DNA of 47,910 bases from an uncultured Bacilli bacterium (GCA_944371325.1 CALVXO010000013.1:1-47910), one strand, 5' to 3'; counted from the stretch's first letter, positions 1 through 9,047 are shown. Numbers and translations are program-made. Notes: generated by a model not told the origin, from the sequence alone.

Positions 1-270
1 CCATCTGTAAGAAGTTTAGCCAATGATTTGAAAATAAGTTTTTTGACTGTTAAACGTGCTTATGATGAATTAGAAAAGGCTGGTTTCATAAAAACTGTGC
101 AGGGAAAAGGAAGTTATGTATCTCCTAAAAATTTAGATTTAATTAAAGAAGAAAAATTAAAGGAGATTCAAGATTATATAGAAAAGATTTATGAAGTATC
201 TAAATTATCTAATATTACAAAAGAAGAAGTAAGTGAATTGTTTAAAATGATTTTTGAGGAGGAACTTTAA
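1..270 (+). CDS. GntR-family transcriptional regulator (YtrA type), 5' truncated by window edge
   Basis: The reading frame is open from base 1 (PSVRSLANDL...), so the gene begins upstream of the window. What remains is the second half of a winged helix-turn-helix: the recognition helix 'SFLTVKRAYDELEKAGF' and the wing 'VQGKGSYV' are the standard GntR signature. After it comes only a short helical tail of about 40 residues, as in small YtrA-subfamily regulators that lack a large ligand domain. The stop is immediately followed by the ATG of an ABC ATPase gene, and the ribosome site of that gene lies in the last codons here, so the two are translationally coupled. YtrA-type regulators usually repress their own ABC operon; that role here is inferred from context. 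Confidence 0.9.
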   Translation, partial: PSVRSLANDLKISFLTVKRAYDELEKAGFIKTVQGKGSYVSPKNLDLIKEEKLKEIQDYIEKIYEVSKLSNITKEEVSELFKMIFEEEL

Positions 271-1125
271 ATGAACAATATTGAAATTAAAGATTTATCT
301 AAAAAGTATGCTGGTTTTTTGTTAGATAAAATAAGTTTTGTTGTACCAAGTGGTGCTATTGTTGGGCTAATTGGAGAAAACGGTGCTGGTAAAACGACTA
401 CTATAAAATCTATTCTTAATATTATAAATTCAGAAGGTACAGTTAAGATACTAGGGAAAGATAGCAAAACTCACGAAAAAGAAATAAAAAAAGATTTAGG
501 TGTTGTATTAGATGATAGTTTTTTATCAGCATATTTAACACCTAAACATATAAATTCTGTTATGAAAGATTTTTATCAAACTTGGGATGAAAATAAATAT
601 AATGATTTATTAAAACAATTTGGATTACCAACTGATAAATTAGTGAAAGACTTTTCAAGTGGTATGAAAATGAAATTAAAAATTGCAACAGCTATCTCTC
701 ATAATCCCAAATTATTAATATTAGATGAGCCAACAAGTGGACTTGATCCTGTTGTAAGAAGTGAAATACTTGATATATTTAGAAAATATATTGAAGAAGA
801 TGAGGAAAGATCGATTTTATTATCCACCCATATTACAACAGATTTAGAACATATTTCTGATTACATAGTATTTATTGATAAAGGAAAAATAGTTTTAAAT
901 GTTCCTACTTTAGAACTGTTAGAAGAATATGGTGTTGCTAAATGTACAAAAGAAGAATTTTCTAAAATAAATGAAAAAGATTATGTAAGTTATAAAAAAG
1001 GAAAATATCAGTATGAAGTTTTAACAAACGATAAAAATACTTTTAAGAAAAAGTATGGTATTACTTCTATTGATAAACCATCTATTGATGATATTATGCT
1101 ATTTTACATAAAAGGAGAAAGATAA
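271..1125 (+). CDS. ABC transporter ATP-binding protein
   Basis: This is a 284-residue ATPase with all nucleotide-binding motifs: Walker A GENGAGKTT at about residues 35-43, signature SSGMK at about 129-133, Walker B LLILDEP at about 148-154 and the switch histidine in STHI near 187. The C-terminal 70 residues are a lysine-rich extension typical of BcrA/YtrB-like exporters. The start is the ATG directly after the regulator stop, with GAGGAG about 10 bases upstream. It should pair with the membrane protein that begins 2 bases downstream to form an exporter. The substrate cannot be read from sequence; related GntR-ABC sets respond to cell-wall antibiotics or peptides. It may be chromosomal or cargo at the left end of the element. 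Confidence 0.93.
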   Translation: MNNIEIKDLSKKYAGFLLDKISFVVPSGAIVGLIGENGAGKTTTIKSILNIINSEGTVKILGKDSKTHEKEIKKDLGVVLDDSFLSAYLTPKHINSVMKDFYQTWDENKYNDLLKQFGLPTDKLVKDFSSGMKMKLKIATAISHNPKLLILDEPTSGLDPVVRSEILDIFRKYIEEDEERSILLSTHITTDLEHISDYIVFIDKGKIVLNVPTLELLEEYGVAKCTKEEFSKINEKDYVSYKKGKYQYEVLTNDKNTFKKKYGITSIDKPSIDDIMLFYIKGER

Positions 1126-1127
1126 TT

Positions 1128-1802
1128 ATGATAAAAGGGTTACTTAAAAAGGATTTATATAATTTAGCTAGTTATAAAACTACATTAATTATAATTGTGA
1201 TATTTTGTGGTATGGCGATTATTGGTACAGATGCTATATACTGGGGATCAGTTGTTATTGGTATTATTGTAGGTATGATTTCACTTTCAACATTTAGTTA
1301 TGATGAAATGGCAAAATCAAATAGATACATATTAACTTTACCAGTTACTAGAAAAGAAATAGTTTTAGAAAAATACATCCTTGCTATTGGTGCAACTATA
1401 TTAGGAAGTTTACTTGGATTTGTATTAACTTTGCTAATTGGTAATATTATGAATTATGTAAGACCAGATAATGTTATAGATATAAACATAGATACATTAC
1501 TTGCTACTACTATTGGTGGGCTATTTGGAGTATCACTTATTCAAGCAATTCAAATTCCTAGCATTTTTAAATGGGGAGCAGAAAAAGGAAGAATCCAAAT
1601 GTTTATTGTTTTATTTGTTCTAGCACTTATAGGAGCAGGAGTAGGATTTCTTATAAAAGAATCTGGACTTTCAGTTGATATTGCAAAATTAGAAAGTGTA
1701 TTAAAAAACTTTGGTTTATTTCTTCTTATATTATTAAGTTTTATAATATATTTTATTAGTTACAAGATTTCATATAAAATTTATAAAAATAAAGAGGAAT
1801 AA
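1128..1802 (+). CDS. ABC-2 type transporter permease
   Basis: A 224-residue integral membrane protein with about six hydrophobic segments (near residues 18-35, 38-53, 82-105, 130-150, 160-180 and 195-212). The motif 'DEMAKSNRYILTLPVTRKEIVLEKY' region (residues about 64-87) is typical of ABC2_membrane_5 permeases that partner with YtrB/BcrA-type ATPases; the TLPVTR core is diagnostic. The start ATG follows the ATPase stop by 2 bases with AAAGGAGA upstream. It is the last gene of this small operon and is followed directly by a terminator hairpin. Confidence 0.9.
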   Translation: MIKGLLKKDLYNLASYKTTLIIIVIFCGMAIIGTDAIYWGSVVIGIIVGMISLSTFSYDEMAKSNRYILTLPVTRKEIVLEKYILAIGATILGSLLGFVLTLLIGNIMNYVRPDNVIDINIDTLLATTIGGLFGVSLIQAIQIPSIFKWGAEKGRIQMFIVLFVLALIGAGVGFLIKESGLSVDIAKLESVLKNFGLFLLILLSFIIYFISYKISYKIYKNKEE

Positions 1803-1829
1803 AGTGAGAAAAAAAATCTTACTTTTTTT
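1802..1829 (+). terminator. Intrinsic terminator of the GntR-ABC operon
   Basis: An 8-bp stem (AAGTGAGA at 1802-1809 with TCTTACTT at 1817-1824, one G-T pair) has an A-rich loop and runs straight into a T tract. It overlaps the stop codon of the permease gene. Confidence 0.75.
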
Positions 1830-1963
1830 AACAGATGTAATTTTATTTATATATGATTGCTGCTATAATTTTATTCAAAGGTGCAAGTAAAAGTAAGTGT
1901 TGCTTTTCCTAAAACTGAGTTATATGATATAGATAAAAAAATTAATAAATTTTCACTTTGCAT
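1830..1963 (+). other. Non-coding gap with a possible decayed coding remnant
   Basis: This gap between the ABC operon and the first element promoter holds no complete gene. A short frame at 1881-1967 reads VQVKVSVAFPKTELYDIDKK and onward, which has protein-like composition, and an overlapping frame reads a short hydrophobic stretch ending GASKSKCCFS. Neither has a ribosome site or a matching family that I recognise. It could be a remnant of an older gene at the left side of the element or simply AT-rich spacer. Confidence 0.3.
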
Positions 1964-1992
1964 TTGACTTGCATAAAAAAATGTGCTATTAT
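1964..1992 (+). promoter_or_regulatory. Strong sigma-A promoter of the conjugation region
   Basis: TTGACT at 1964-1969 and TATTAT at 1987-1992 are separated by exactly 17 bases. Transcription would start near 1998-2000, at the left arm of the inverted repeat described in the next entry. It is the best promoter seen upstream of the 29-kb transfer gene series. Confidence 0.75.
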
Positions 1993-1995
1993 GGT

Positions 1996-2069
1996 AATAT
2001 AGAGAAATTGTAAGGAAGTAAAAAAAGGACATTTATTTGTCCTTTTTTTTGTGTGTTTTTCTCTATATT
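1996..2069 (+). promoter_or_regulatory. Attenuator-like leader: terminator nested in a perfect inverted repeat
   Basis: An intrinsic terminator (GGACA at 2027-2031 with TGTCC at 2038-2042, extended by an A7 tract pairing with the following T8) sits about 30 bases after the predicted transcription start. It is enclosed by a perfect 12-bp inverted repeat, AATATAGAGAAA at 1996-2007 and TTTCTCTATATT at 2058-2069. A further weak pairing, GCCAA (2088-2092) with TTGGC (2112-2116), lies in the remaining leader before the GTG start at 2145. The arrangement implies that most transcripts stop here unless readthrough is allowed. The controlling signal is unknown. Confidence 0.65.
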
Positions 2070-2144
2070 ATATGAAAGGGGATGATAGCCAAAAGCCTAT
2101 TAAAATTGTAGTTGGCAGTACCATTTTTTTGAAAGGAGAATAGT

Positions 2145-5100
2145 GTGAAAAAGAAAATTGGTAAATTGTTAAAGAAGTTTAGTAGTGCATTAATGGCAGT
2201 TTGTATATTTATTTCTTCTGTTCCAATTACACCATTTATTACACAAGTTCATGCGTTATCTAGTGTATCTGGTGATAAAATAATTGAAGTCGCTCAAACT
2301 TATGAAGCAGCAGGATATACTTATGATAATGTTGGAACTTGTACGGGTTTGGTAACAAGAACTTTGAACAAATTAGGAATTGGTACTTCAATAGTAGGAA
2401 CTCATCCTTATGATATTGATTCACCTCAGCCTGAAGGGACTGGTGCTAGATATGCTCCATCTGCTATATACAGAAATGCTATGAACCACCCTGAAGATGC
2501 GAAATTAATTTGGCAAGGGTATGTTAAAGATGTTGGAGCAAATGCAAGTTTATTTAAAAATGGTGATTTAGTTGTTCAAAGACCAGAAGATAAAGCAAAT
2601 TATACAGGATCAGGTCATGTAGGCTTCATTCATATATATGGAAATAAAATATCTATGTATGGTGCAAATGGTACACCAAATGGAATTGGAGATGCAGTTT
2701 TAGCAACACTTTCAGGAATATCAACTCGTGGAATTACGGTTAATGTCAATTCTATGGATTATATAACAGTATTTAGACTTACTGAAGCACAACCTATTTA
2801 TGAAACATTAGATTCTACAAAAACAGCAAATGAGACTGTAGAAGTTAGTTTTTCTAAAACAGATGTTGATACTGGAAAGCCTCTTTCTGGTGTAGAAGTG
2901 GATTTTTATAGAGATGATGTTAAATTTGCTTCAGGTGTTACAGATGAAAACGGAAAAGCAGTTGCTACATCAGTTACTACTTTTACAGCTACATCATCAC
3001 CAAAAACTTATGTAACAAATTGGAATGATTTGGGTCCTGACGGTCAAGCAAGTGTTGATGAGCGAGGAGCATTTCATAGTAAAGCAGAAGCTCAGGCAGT
3101 AGCAGATACTGAAGCTCAAAAGAGTGCTAATGAAAAAGCCTCTCAAACTCATAAATATAGTGTAATTGAAACAAAAACAAAAACAAAGTATTGGTTAAAT
3201 CCAGATAATACAACAGATAGCGACTCAGCAACAGGAAGTGGTAGCATTTCATTATCTTTAACTAATGAAAGAGTTACAGGAATAGCTACATTATATAAAG
3301 AGGATGCTGATGTTGGATATGCTCAAAATGAAGCAGAACTAGATGGTGCGTTATATGGATTATATGCTAGAAATAATATTTTAGATCCAGCAGATGCTTC
3401 TATAATTTATAATGCTGGAGATGAAATAACACAGGTTAGAATAAAAGATGGTCAAGCAATGGTGGATAATTTATATCTTGGAGATTATTACTGGAAAGAA
3501 ATTACACCAAGTAATGGTTATTCTTTAGATAAATCTGAAATTGATTTTAGTTTAACTTACGCTGATCAAAATGTAAAAGTTGTAACATCTAAATCTACAT
3601 CAAAAGAACAGGTTATAGTAGGTAATTTCGAAGTAGAAAAGATTATTACTTCAGGAGAAAATTCTGAAATTGTAGAGAAAGAAAAAGGAGCAGAGTTTTT
3701 AGTTGTCGCTAAAAAGTATGTTGAAAAATATGGAAGCATAGATGAAGCATGGGAACACAAAGATGAGTTCACAAATAAAGAATATGATAAACTTATTACA
3801 AATGCTGAAGGATATGATAAAACAAATGATTTAGCTTATGGAACATTTGTTGTTAAACAAATAAAAGGCAAAATTGATACTGAAGCAGTTGATACTTGGG
3901 AATTTACAGTTTCTAAAGAAAATCAAGAAACAGTTAAGTATATTATTAATAATCGTAATTTTACTTCTTATGTTAAATTGCAAAAGAAAGATAGTGAAAC
4001 CGATAAGTTAATAACTTTATCTAACACTTCATTTAAAATAAAAAATGCTGATACTGGTGAATACTTAACACAAAAGGTAGCTGATAAAACTTATGATACA
4101 TGGAAAACATCAGATAAAGGATTTGTTCAACTTCCATTAGAAGTAAAAGCAGGAAACTGGATATTAGAAGAAATAGAGAGTCCAGACTTTTATGTTATAA
4201 ATAAAGATGGTCAAAACTTTAAAGTAACAAATGCTAATATTGTAGAAGTAGATAAAGATGGAGATCCTATATTAACTGTTACTATGTATGATCAAGCAGT
4301 TAAAGGGCAAATAAAAGTATCAAAAAAAGGAGAAGTTTTAACTGGTATAAATAAAGATGAAAATGGAAACATCCAATTTATTTATGAAGAAAGAAGTTTA
4401 GCAGGAATGACAGTTTATGTTCAGGCTGCTGAAGATATTATAGATCCAGCAGATGGTTCAATCATATATAATGAAGGTGAAATAGTTGATATAGTTACTA
4501 CAACAAATGAAGAATACACTTTATCAAAATTATTACCTTTAGGAAAATATATAGCTTATGAATATTCTGCACCAAATGGTATGATAATTGATACAACAAA
4601 ATATGAAATTGATTTAAAATTTCAAGATAATGAAACTCCTGTTGTATTTGAAACATTATCTATAACAAATGAAAGACAAAAAGTAGAAGTAGATTTAACT
4701 AAATTAGATGAAGAAAATGATGCAGCACTAGAAGGTGTTGTTTTTAATTTGTCTGCGACAAAAGATATTTTATCTTATGACAATGAAATTTTAGTTAAAG
4801 CTGGTGAAATTATTGAAACAGGTGTTACAAATGCTGAAGGAAAATATACTTTTGCAGCAGATTTACCAGTATCATTTGATGATGAGCAATATTTTGAAAT
4901 ATCAGAAAAAGAATCAATAAAAGGATATTATGAATTAGATGAAACTGTTTCTGTAGATACAAAGTATAAAGGACAAAATATTAGTAAAATTTCTAATTCA
5001 GAAATCATATATAATAAACCAATTCAAAACTATGTGTTAATTAATAAAGTAGATAGTTTAACACAAGAAAATATAATTAGTAAGGATTTTTCTTTTAGAT

Positions 5101-5489
5101 TATGTAAAGATGAAGAATGTAATGCTATAGAAGGAATTTATAGTGCAAATACATTAAATGGAACTGCGTTAGTCCCAGTTCGTTACGGTGTTTGGTATAT
5201 TAGCGAATATGAGGCTCCAAAAGGATACGAACTTTCTAAAGAAATTGTTAAAGTGGAATTAAATGATACAGGTTTATATATTAATGACGAGTTAGTAGAA
5301 ACAAATGAAGATTTATTATATAGTATTGTTTATCAAAATTCATTACTTCCTGTTATTCAAGAAGTTCCAGATGGTGTGCAAACTGGATACAATGATGACA
5401 TGGGATTATATATTGCACTAGGTAGCTTATCATTAGCAGGAATATCTGCAATAGTTATTACTTTATCTAAAAGGAAAAAGAAAAAGTAA
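2145..5489 (+). CDS. Cell-surface SpaA/Cna-B adhesin with N-terminal NlpC/P60-like domain and sorting signal
   Basis: A 1114-residue secreted wall protein. A signal peptide covers about residues 1-38 (KKK, hydrophobic core, VHA). Residues about 42-212 look like a cysteine peptidase of the NlpC/P60 fold: GTCTGLV with Cys66, and GHVGFIH with His158/His163. The rest is a series of SpaA/Cna-B prealbumin-like domains, visible as repeated 'KxD...TGxxLxGVxF' and 'ITNERQKVEVDLTK' type units, which commonly form Lys-Asn isopeptide bonds. The end is a sorting signal: PDGVQTG at about 1075-1081, a hydrophobic helix and KRKKKK. VQTG is not canonical LPXTG. The class B sortase at 40659 is the likely partner. 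The start is GTG after GAAAGGAG, about 9 bases away. Confidence 0.88.
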   Translation: MKKKIGKLLKKFSSALMAVCIFISSVPITPFITQVHALSSVSGDKIIEVAQTYEAAGYTYDNVGTCTGLVTRTLNKLGIGTSIVGTHPYDIDSPQPEGTGARYAPSAIYRNAMNHPEDAKLIWQGYVKDVGANASLFKNGDLVVQRPEDKANYTGSGHVGFIHIYGNKISMYGANGTPNGIGDAVLATLSGISTRGITVNVNSMDYITVFRLTEAQPIYETLDSTKTANETVEVSFSKTDVDTGKPLSGVEVDFYRDDVKFASGVTDENGKAVATSVTTFTATSSPKTYVTNWNDLGPDGQASVDERGAFHSKAEAQAVADTEAQKSANEKASQTHKYSVIETKTKTKYWLNPDNTTDSDSATGSGSISLSLTNERVTGIATLYKEDADVGYAQNEAELDGALYGLYARNNILDPADASIIYNAGDEITQVRIKDGQAMVDNLYLGDYYWKEITPSNGYSLDKSEIDFSLTYADQNVKVVTSKSTSKEQVIVGNFEVEKIITSGENSEIVEKEKGAEFLVVAKKYVEKYGSIDEAWEHKDEFTNKEYDKLITNAEGYDKTNDLAYGTFVVKQIKGKIDTEAVDTWEFTVSKENQETVKYIINNRNFTSYVKLQKKDSETDKLITLSNTSFKIKNADTGEYLTQKVADKTYDTWKTSDKGFVQLPLEVKAGNWILEEIESPDFYVINKDGQNFKVTNANIVEVDKDGDPILTVTMYDQAVKGQIKVSKKGEVLTGINKDENGNIQFIYEERSLAGMTVYVQAAEDIIDPADGSIIYNEGEIVDIVTTTNEEYTLSKLLPLGKYIAYEYSAPNGMIIDTTKYEIDLKFQDNETPVVFETLSITNERQKVEVDLTKLDEENDAALEGVVFNLSATKDILSYDNEILVKAGEIIETGVTNAEGKYTFAADLPVSFDDEQYFEISEKESIKGYYELDETVSVDTKYKGQNISKISNSEIIYNKPIQNYVLINKVDSLTQENIISKDFSFRLCKDEECNAIEGIYSANTLNGTALVPVRYGVWYISEYEAPKGYELSKEIVKVELNDTGLYINDELVETNEDLLYSIVYQNSLLPVIQEVPDGVQTGYNDDMGLYIALGSLSLAGISAIVITLSKRKKKK

Positions 5490-5510
5490 ATAAATTGAAG
5501 GGAGCAATTA

Positions 5511-8500
5511 ATGAAAAAATATGATGTTATTGAAAGTGAAAAATCAAAATATTATAAGAATGTTCCTTATATAACGAAAAAACAATTTAAAGAAATTGAT
5601 AATGCTATAATAGTTGGAAAAACAAGATTAAAAGAAAATAAAAATGAAGAGAAAAAAGATATTAATTTATTAAGTTATAATAACAAAACTTATGAAGTAA
5701 AAAGAAAAATCTTAGGTTTTAAAAAGGGATATATTAATGTTGGAAATAATGAATTTGTCATTTTAAAATCGTATATCCCTTTTCTTTTTCTTCTTTTTTT
5801 CTTTCTTCTTTTATTTTTTCTTCTTTTTTTTATTTTTCAACCAAAAGATATTATTCCATCTGAACAATATAAAGAACCAATTAAAAATGTAATAATTGAT
5901 GAAGAAGATAAAGAAAATGATTTAATAGTTGATGAAAAGCCCAAAGATGATATAGATGATAAAAAAACAAATAATAATAAAAAGCCAATTAAGAATGATA
6001 ACTTTGAAAAAGAAAAGAATATTATTTATACAGTAAAATTTGATTCTAATGGTGGATATGGTAATATGTCATCAATAACATGTAATGAACAAGAAAAATG
6101 TAACTTACCTGAAAATATTTTTAAAAAGGAAGGGTACACTTTTGTTGGATGGTCAACAACTACTAATAATGATGTAGAATTTAAAACAGATTTTTCTTTT
6201 TCTGATATTGAAAATAAATTAAGAAATAATGAAATTATTTTATATGCTATTTGGAATATTAATAGTTATAAGATTTCTTTTTTAGACTATGATAAAACAT
6301 TAATTCAAGAATCAGAATATAATTATGGAGATAAAATAGAAGCACCACAAGATCCAATAAGAGTAGGCTATACATTCACTGATTGGGATAATAGTTTTGA
6401 TTTAGCAACAGATAATTTAGTAATAAAAGCTTTATATGAAATTAATACTTATAAAATAGATTATAATTTAGAAGGTGGAAATATTGATAATGAACCTTCA
6501 AATTATAATGTAGAAAGTAAGGATATTATTATTCCTAATCCTAATAAAATAGGTTATACATTTACTGGATGGAATATTAATGAGGATATAGAGAATTTTA
6601 TTAAAGATTATGAAATTCCAAAAGGAACTACTGGAGATATAGAATTAACAGCCAATTATAAACCGAACTCATATAAATTAATATTTAATACAAATGGTGC
6701 AAATGAAGAAGTACCTTCCAAAAATATACATTTTAATACTAAATTTGGCGAATTGCCATCTATAACAAAAAAGGGATATAAATTTGTTAATTGGATAGAT
6801 TCAAATCAAAATGAAGTAAATGGCGAAACAATTTTTAATGAACCTAATGATATAACTATTAATGCTAATTGGGAAACTATTTCTTATGAAATAAAATATA
6901 ACTTAGTTGGTGGAAATATTGATAATGAACCTTCAAATTATAATGTAGAAAGTGAGAATATTGTTTTGCCAAATCCTACAAAGGAAGGATATATATTTTT
7001 AGGATGGTCATCAAAAGATAATAATGTATATGTAAAAGATTATGAAATTCCAAAAGGAACTACTGGGGATATAGAATTAACAGCCAATTATAAACCTATT
7101 ACTTATTATATATCTTATAATTCTCAAGGTGCAGAAGGTACAATGGAAAATACAAAAGTTAAATATAATAATAAACTTTTGCTAAGTAAAAATTCTTTTG
7201 AGAAAGAAGGCTATATTTTTAAAGGATGGTCTCTTGTTCCAGATGGTGAAGTTGTTTATAATGATGAGGCTGAAATTTATAATTTATCATCTGAAGATGG
7301 TGCTATTGTTAATCTATATGCAAAATGGCAAATTATTACATTAAAAGTACAGTATATTGATTTATTTGGAGTGATATTAAAAGAAGAATTTGTTGATTAT
7401 GGTAGTAACCCTAATTATCCTGAAAATCCATTTATTGAAGGCTATACTTTTATAGGATGGGATTCAGAAACCATTGAGGTAATCAAAGATAATACAATCT
7501 ATAAAGCAAAATATTCAATCAATAATTATAATATTATTTATGATTTAAATCGTGAACAGGAAAATGATAAAACAACTATTAATTATAATGTCCAATCAGA
7601 ACTAATCACTCTTCCAAAACCGACACGAACAGGCTATACATTCTTAGGTTGGACAGGTTCAAATGGATTAACACCACAAAAAGATATAACTATACCAAAA
7701 GGCAGTTATGGTGATAAAAATTATAAAGCAAATTGGATAGCTAATACCTATAAAATAACTCTTAATCCAAACAAAGGAACTGTAGAACCTACAGTTATTA
7801 ATACAACTTATAATAGTCTTTATGGAATTCTTCCAACTCCAGAAAGAACAGGCTATTCATTTGAAGGATGGTATAGTGGAAAAGATAAAATATTAGATTC
7901 GACTATTATGAATAAAGCTGAAGATCATGAATTGATTGCTAATTGGGAATTAATTGATTATGATATTACTTATGATTTAAAAGGTGGAAATTTATCCTCA
8001 CCAGTATCAAAATATAATATAGAATCCGAGGATTTTAGTTTACCAATACCAACAAAAGAAGGCTATACATTCTTAGGCTGGACAGGTTCAAATGGATTAA
8101 CACCACAAAAAGATATAACTATACCAAAAGGCAGTTATGGAAATAAAAATTATATTGCTAATTGGGAAGTTATTAATTATTCAATAAGCTATAATTTAGA
8201 TGGTGGAAATGCAGACTCACTAATAACTCAATATAATATTGAAACACCTTCTTTCTCATTACCTATACCAAATAAAACTGGATATACATTTACTGGATGG
8301 ACTGGAACAGGATTAAGTTCAGACTCAAAGAATGTAACTATTTCTAATGAAACAGGTAATAGAAGTTATACTGCTATTTGGTCTAAAAATTATTATACAG
8401 TTAAATATTATAAAGATGGAACTTTATGGGAAACTAGAAGTGTTGGATATGGAGATGATATACCAAACTTAACTCCTACTGGATATGATGATTATCACAA

Positions 8501-8879
8501 GTTTGGTGGATGGTCTGGATGGGTTGACAAAATGCCTTCAAATGATATTACATTAACTGCTATAACATCTGAATCTTTTTGTATGTTATTTACAGGAACA
8601 GCAAGTAAAGCAAATGCAGAAGGATTACAGGTTATATTTACTAATGTAGGATATAAATCATGGTTATATGAAAATTCACAGGGATGGGGTGCATATACGG
8701 ATTATTCGCTATCAAGATTTCAGGTAGATGGATTAAGAGAAACTTTTGGAAATAGTGTTCCATGGGCTAATGCAACTCCGTATTTAAATTGGCTATCTAT
8801 TCAATGTGATAATGGTCATGGAGAAGTTTGGAAGAGATATAGTAATGGTAATACATGGACTATATTAGAATCATGGTAG
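5511..8879 (+). CDS. Membrane-anchored InlB B-repeat (Listeria-Bacteroides repeat) surface protein
   Basis: A 1122-residue protein in three parts: a charged cytoplasmic stretch of about 87 residues, one very hydrophobic Phe/Leu segment at about 88-110, and a long extracellular part. The outer part has about twelve InlB B-type repeats of roughly 70 residues, each with a 'Y.I.Y.L.GG' strand and a 'GYTFTGW' turn. The final 100 residues form a distinct Trp/Gly-rich domain ending ILESW. There is no N-terminal signal peptide and no sorting motif, so it should be a type II membrane protein with its C-terminus outside. Position after the adhesin and before the transfer genes suggests a role in mating contact. 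RBS AAGGGAG precedes the ATG. Confidence 0.88.
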   Translation: MKKYDVIESEKSKYYKNVPYITKKQFKEIDNAIIVGKTRLKENKNEEKKDINLLSYNNKTYEVKRKILGFKKGYINVGNNEFVILKSYIPFLFLLFFFLLLFFLLFFIFQPKDIIPSEQYKEPIKNVIIDEEDKENDLIVDEKPKDDIDDKKTNNNKKPIKNDNFEKEKNIIYTVKFDSNGGYGNMSSITCNEQEKCNLPENIFKKEGYTFVGWSTTTNNDVEFKTDFSFSDIENKLRNNEIILYAIWNINSYKISFLDYDKTLIQESEYNYGDKIEAPQDPIRVGYTFTDWDNSFDLATDNLVIKALYEINTYKIDYNLEGGNIDNEPSNYNVESKDIIIPNPNKIGYTFTGWNINEDIENFIKDYEIPKGTTGDIELTANYKPNSYKLIFNTNGANEEVPSKNIHFNTKFGELPSITKKGYKFVNWIDSNQNEVNGETIFNEPNDITINANWETISYEIKYNLVGGNIDNEPSNYNVESENIVLPNPTKEGYIFLGWSSKDNNVYVKDYEIPKGTTGDIELTANYKPITYYISYNSQGAEGTMENTKVKYNNKLLLSKNSFEKEGYIFKGWSLVPDGEVVYNDEAEIYNLSSEDGAIVNLYAKWQIITLKVQYIDLFGVILKEEFVDYGSNPNYPENPFIEGYTFIGWDSETIEVIKDNTIYKAKYSINNYNIIYDLNREQENDKTTINYNVQSELITLPKPTRTGYTFLGWTGSNGLTPQKDITIPKGSYGDKNYKANWIANTYKITLNPNKGTVEPTVINTTYNSLYGILPTPERTGYSFEGWYSGKDKILDSTIMNKAEDHELIANWELIDYDITYDLKGGNLSSPVSKYNIESEDFSLPIPTKEGYTFLGWTGSNGLTPQKDITIPKGSYGNKNYIANWEVINYSISYNLDGGNADSLITQYNIETPSFSLPIPNKTGYTFTGWTGTGLSSDSKNVTISNETGNRSYTAIWSKNYYTVKYYKDGTLWETRSVGYGDDIPNLTPTGYDDYHKFGGWSGWVDKMPSNDITLTAITSESFCMLFTGTASKANAEGLQVIFTNVGYKSWLYENSQGWGAYTDYSLSRFQVDGLRETFGNSVPWANATPYLNWLSIQCDNGHGEVWKRYSNGNTWTILESW
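6474..8153 (+). repeat. Near-identical DNA repeats inside the InlB-repeat gene
   Basis: Three pairs of DNA segments are nearly identical: 6474-6518 with 6909-6953, 6603-6664 with 7035-7096 (one mismatch seen), and 7631-7724 with 8060-8153 (a few mismatches). The first two share a spacing of about 432-435 bases and the third a spacing of 429, which is close to two repeat units. This points to duplication or gene conversion of two-repeat blocks. Confidence 0.85.
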
Positions 8880-8892
8880 CAGGTGGTTGAAA

Positions 8893-9012
8893 TTGAAAAC
8901 ACTAATAATTATAGCTGGACTTATATTTTTAATTATAATTTTGTTATTTCTTTATTCATGTTGTGTTTTGTCAAGTAAATGCTCAAGAGAAGAGCAATTA
9001 CGTAATAGGTAG
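8893..9012 (+). CDS. Small single-pass membrane protein, 39 aa
   Basis: A short frame starting at TTG (8893) with CAGGTGG about 7 bases upstream. It begins MKTLIIIAGLIFLIIILLFL, followed by YSCCVLSSKC and a charged tail REEQLRNR. The shape, a KT start, one helix, a Cys cluster and a charged tail, resembles the tiny DUF3789-like proteins common beside replication genes of Firmicute phages and ICEs, though the match is only by pattern. It fills the gap between the InlB-repeat gene and the next gene, so it is likely translated from the same transcript. The function is unknown. Confidence 0.6.
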   Translation: MKTLIIIAGLIFLIIILLFLYSCCVLSSKCSREEQLRNR

Positions 9013-9047
9013 TTTTATAAAAATATAATGTAAAGGAATGAAAGAAT

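Noticed and set aside
1881..1967. Short frame before the conjugation promoter as the 5' half of the interrupted SEC-C gene
   Set aside because: Only about 28 codons are open, no SEC-C core repeat is present, and the ABC operon lies directly upstream, so it cannot be the missing gene body.
6000..8400. Regularly spaced repeats that might suggest a CRISPR array
   Set aside because: The repeats are about 210 bases long, coding and in frame, and match InlB B-repeats; there are no short palindromic repeats with unique spacers or cas genes.
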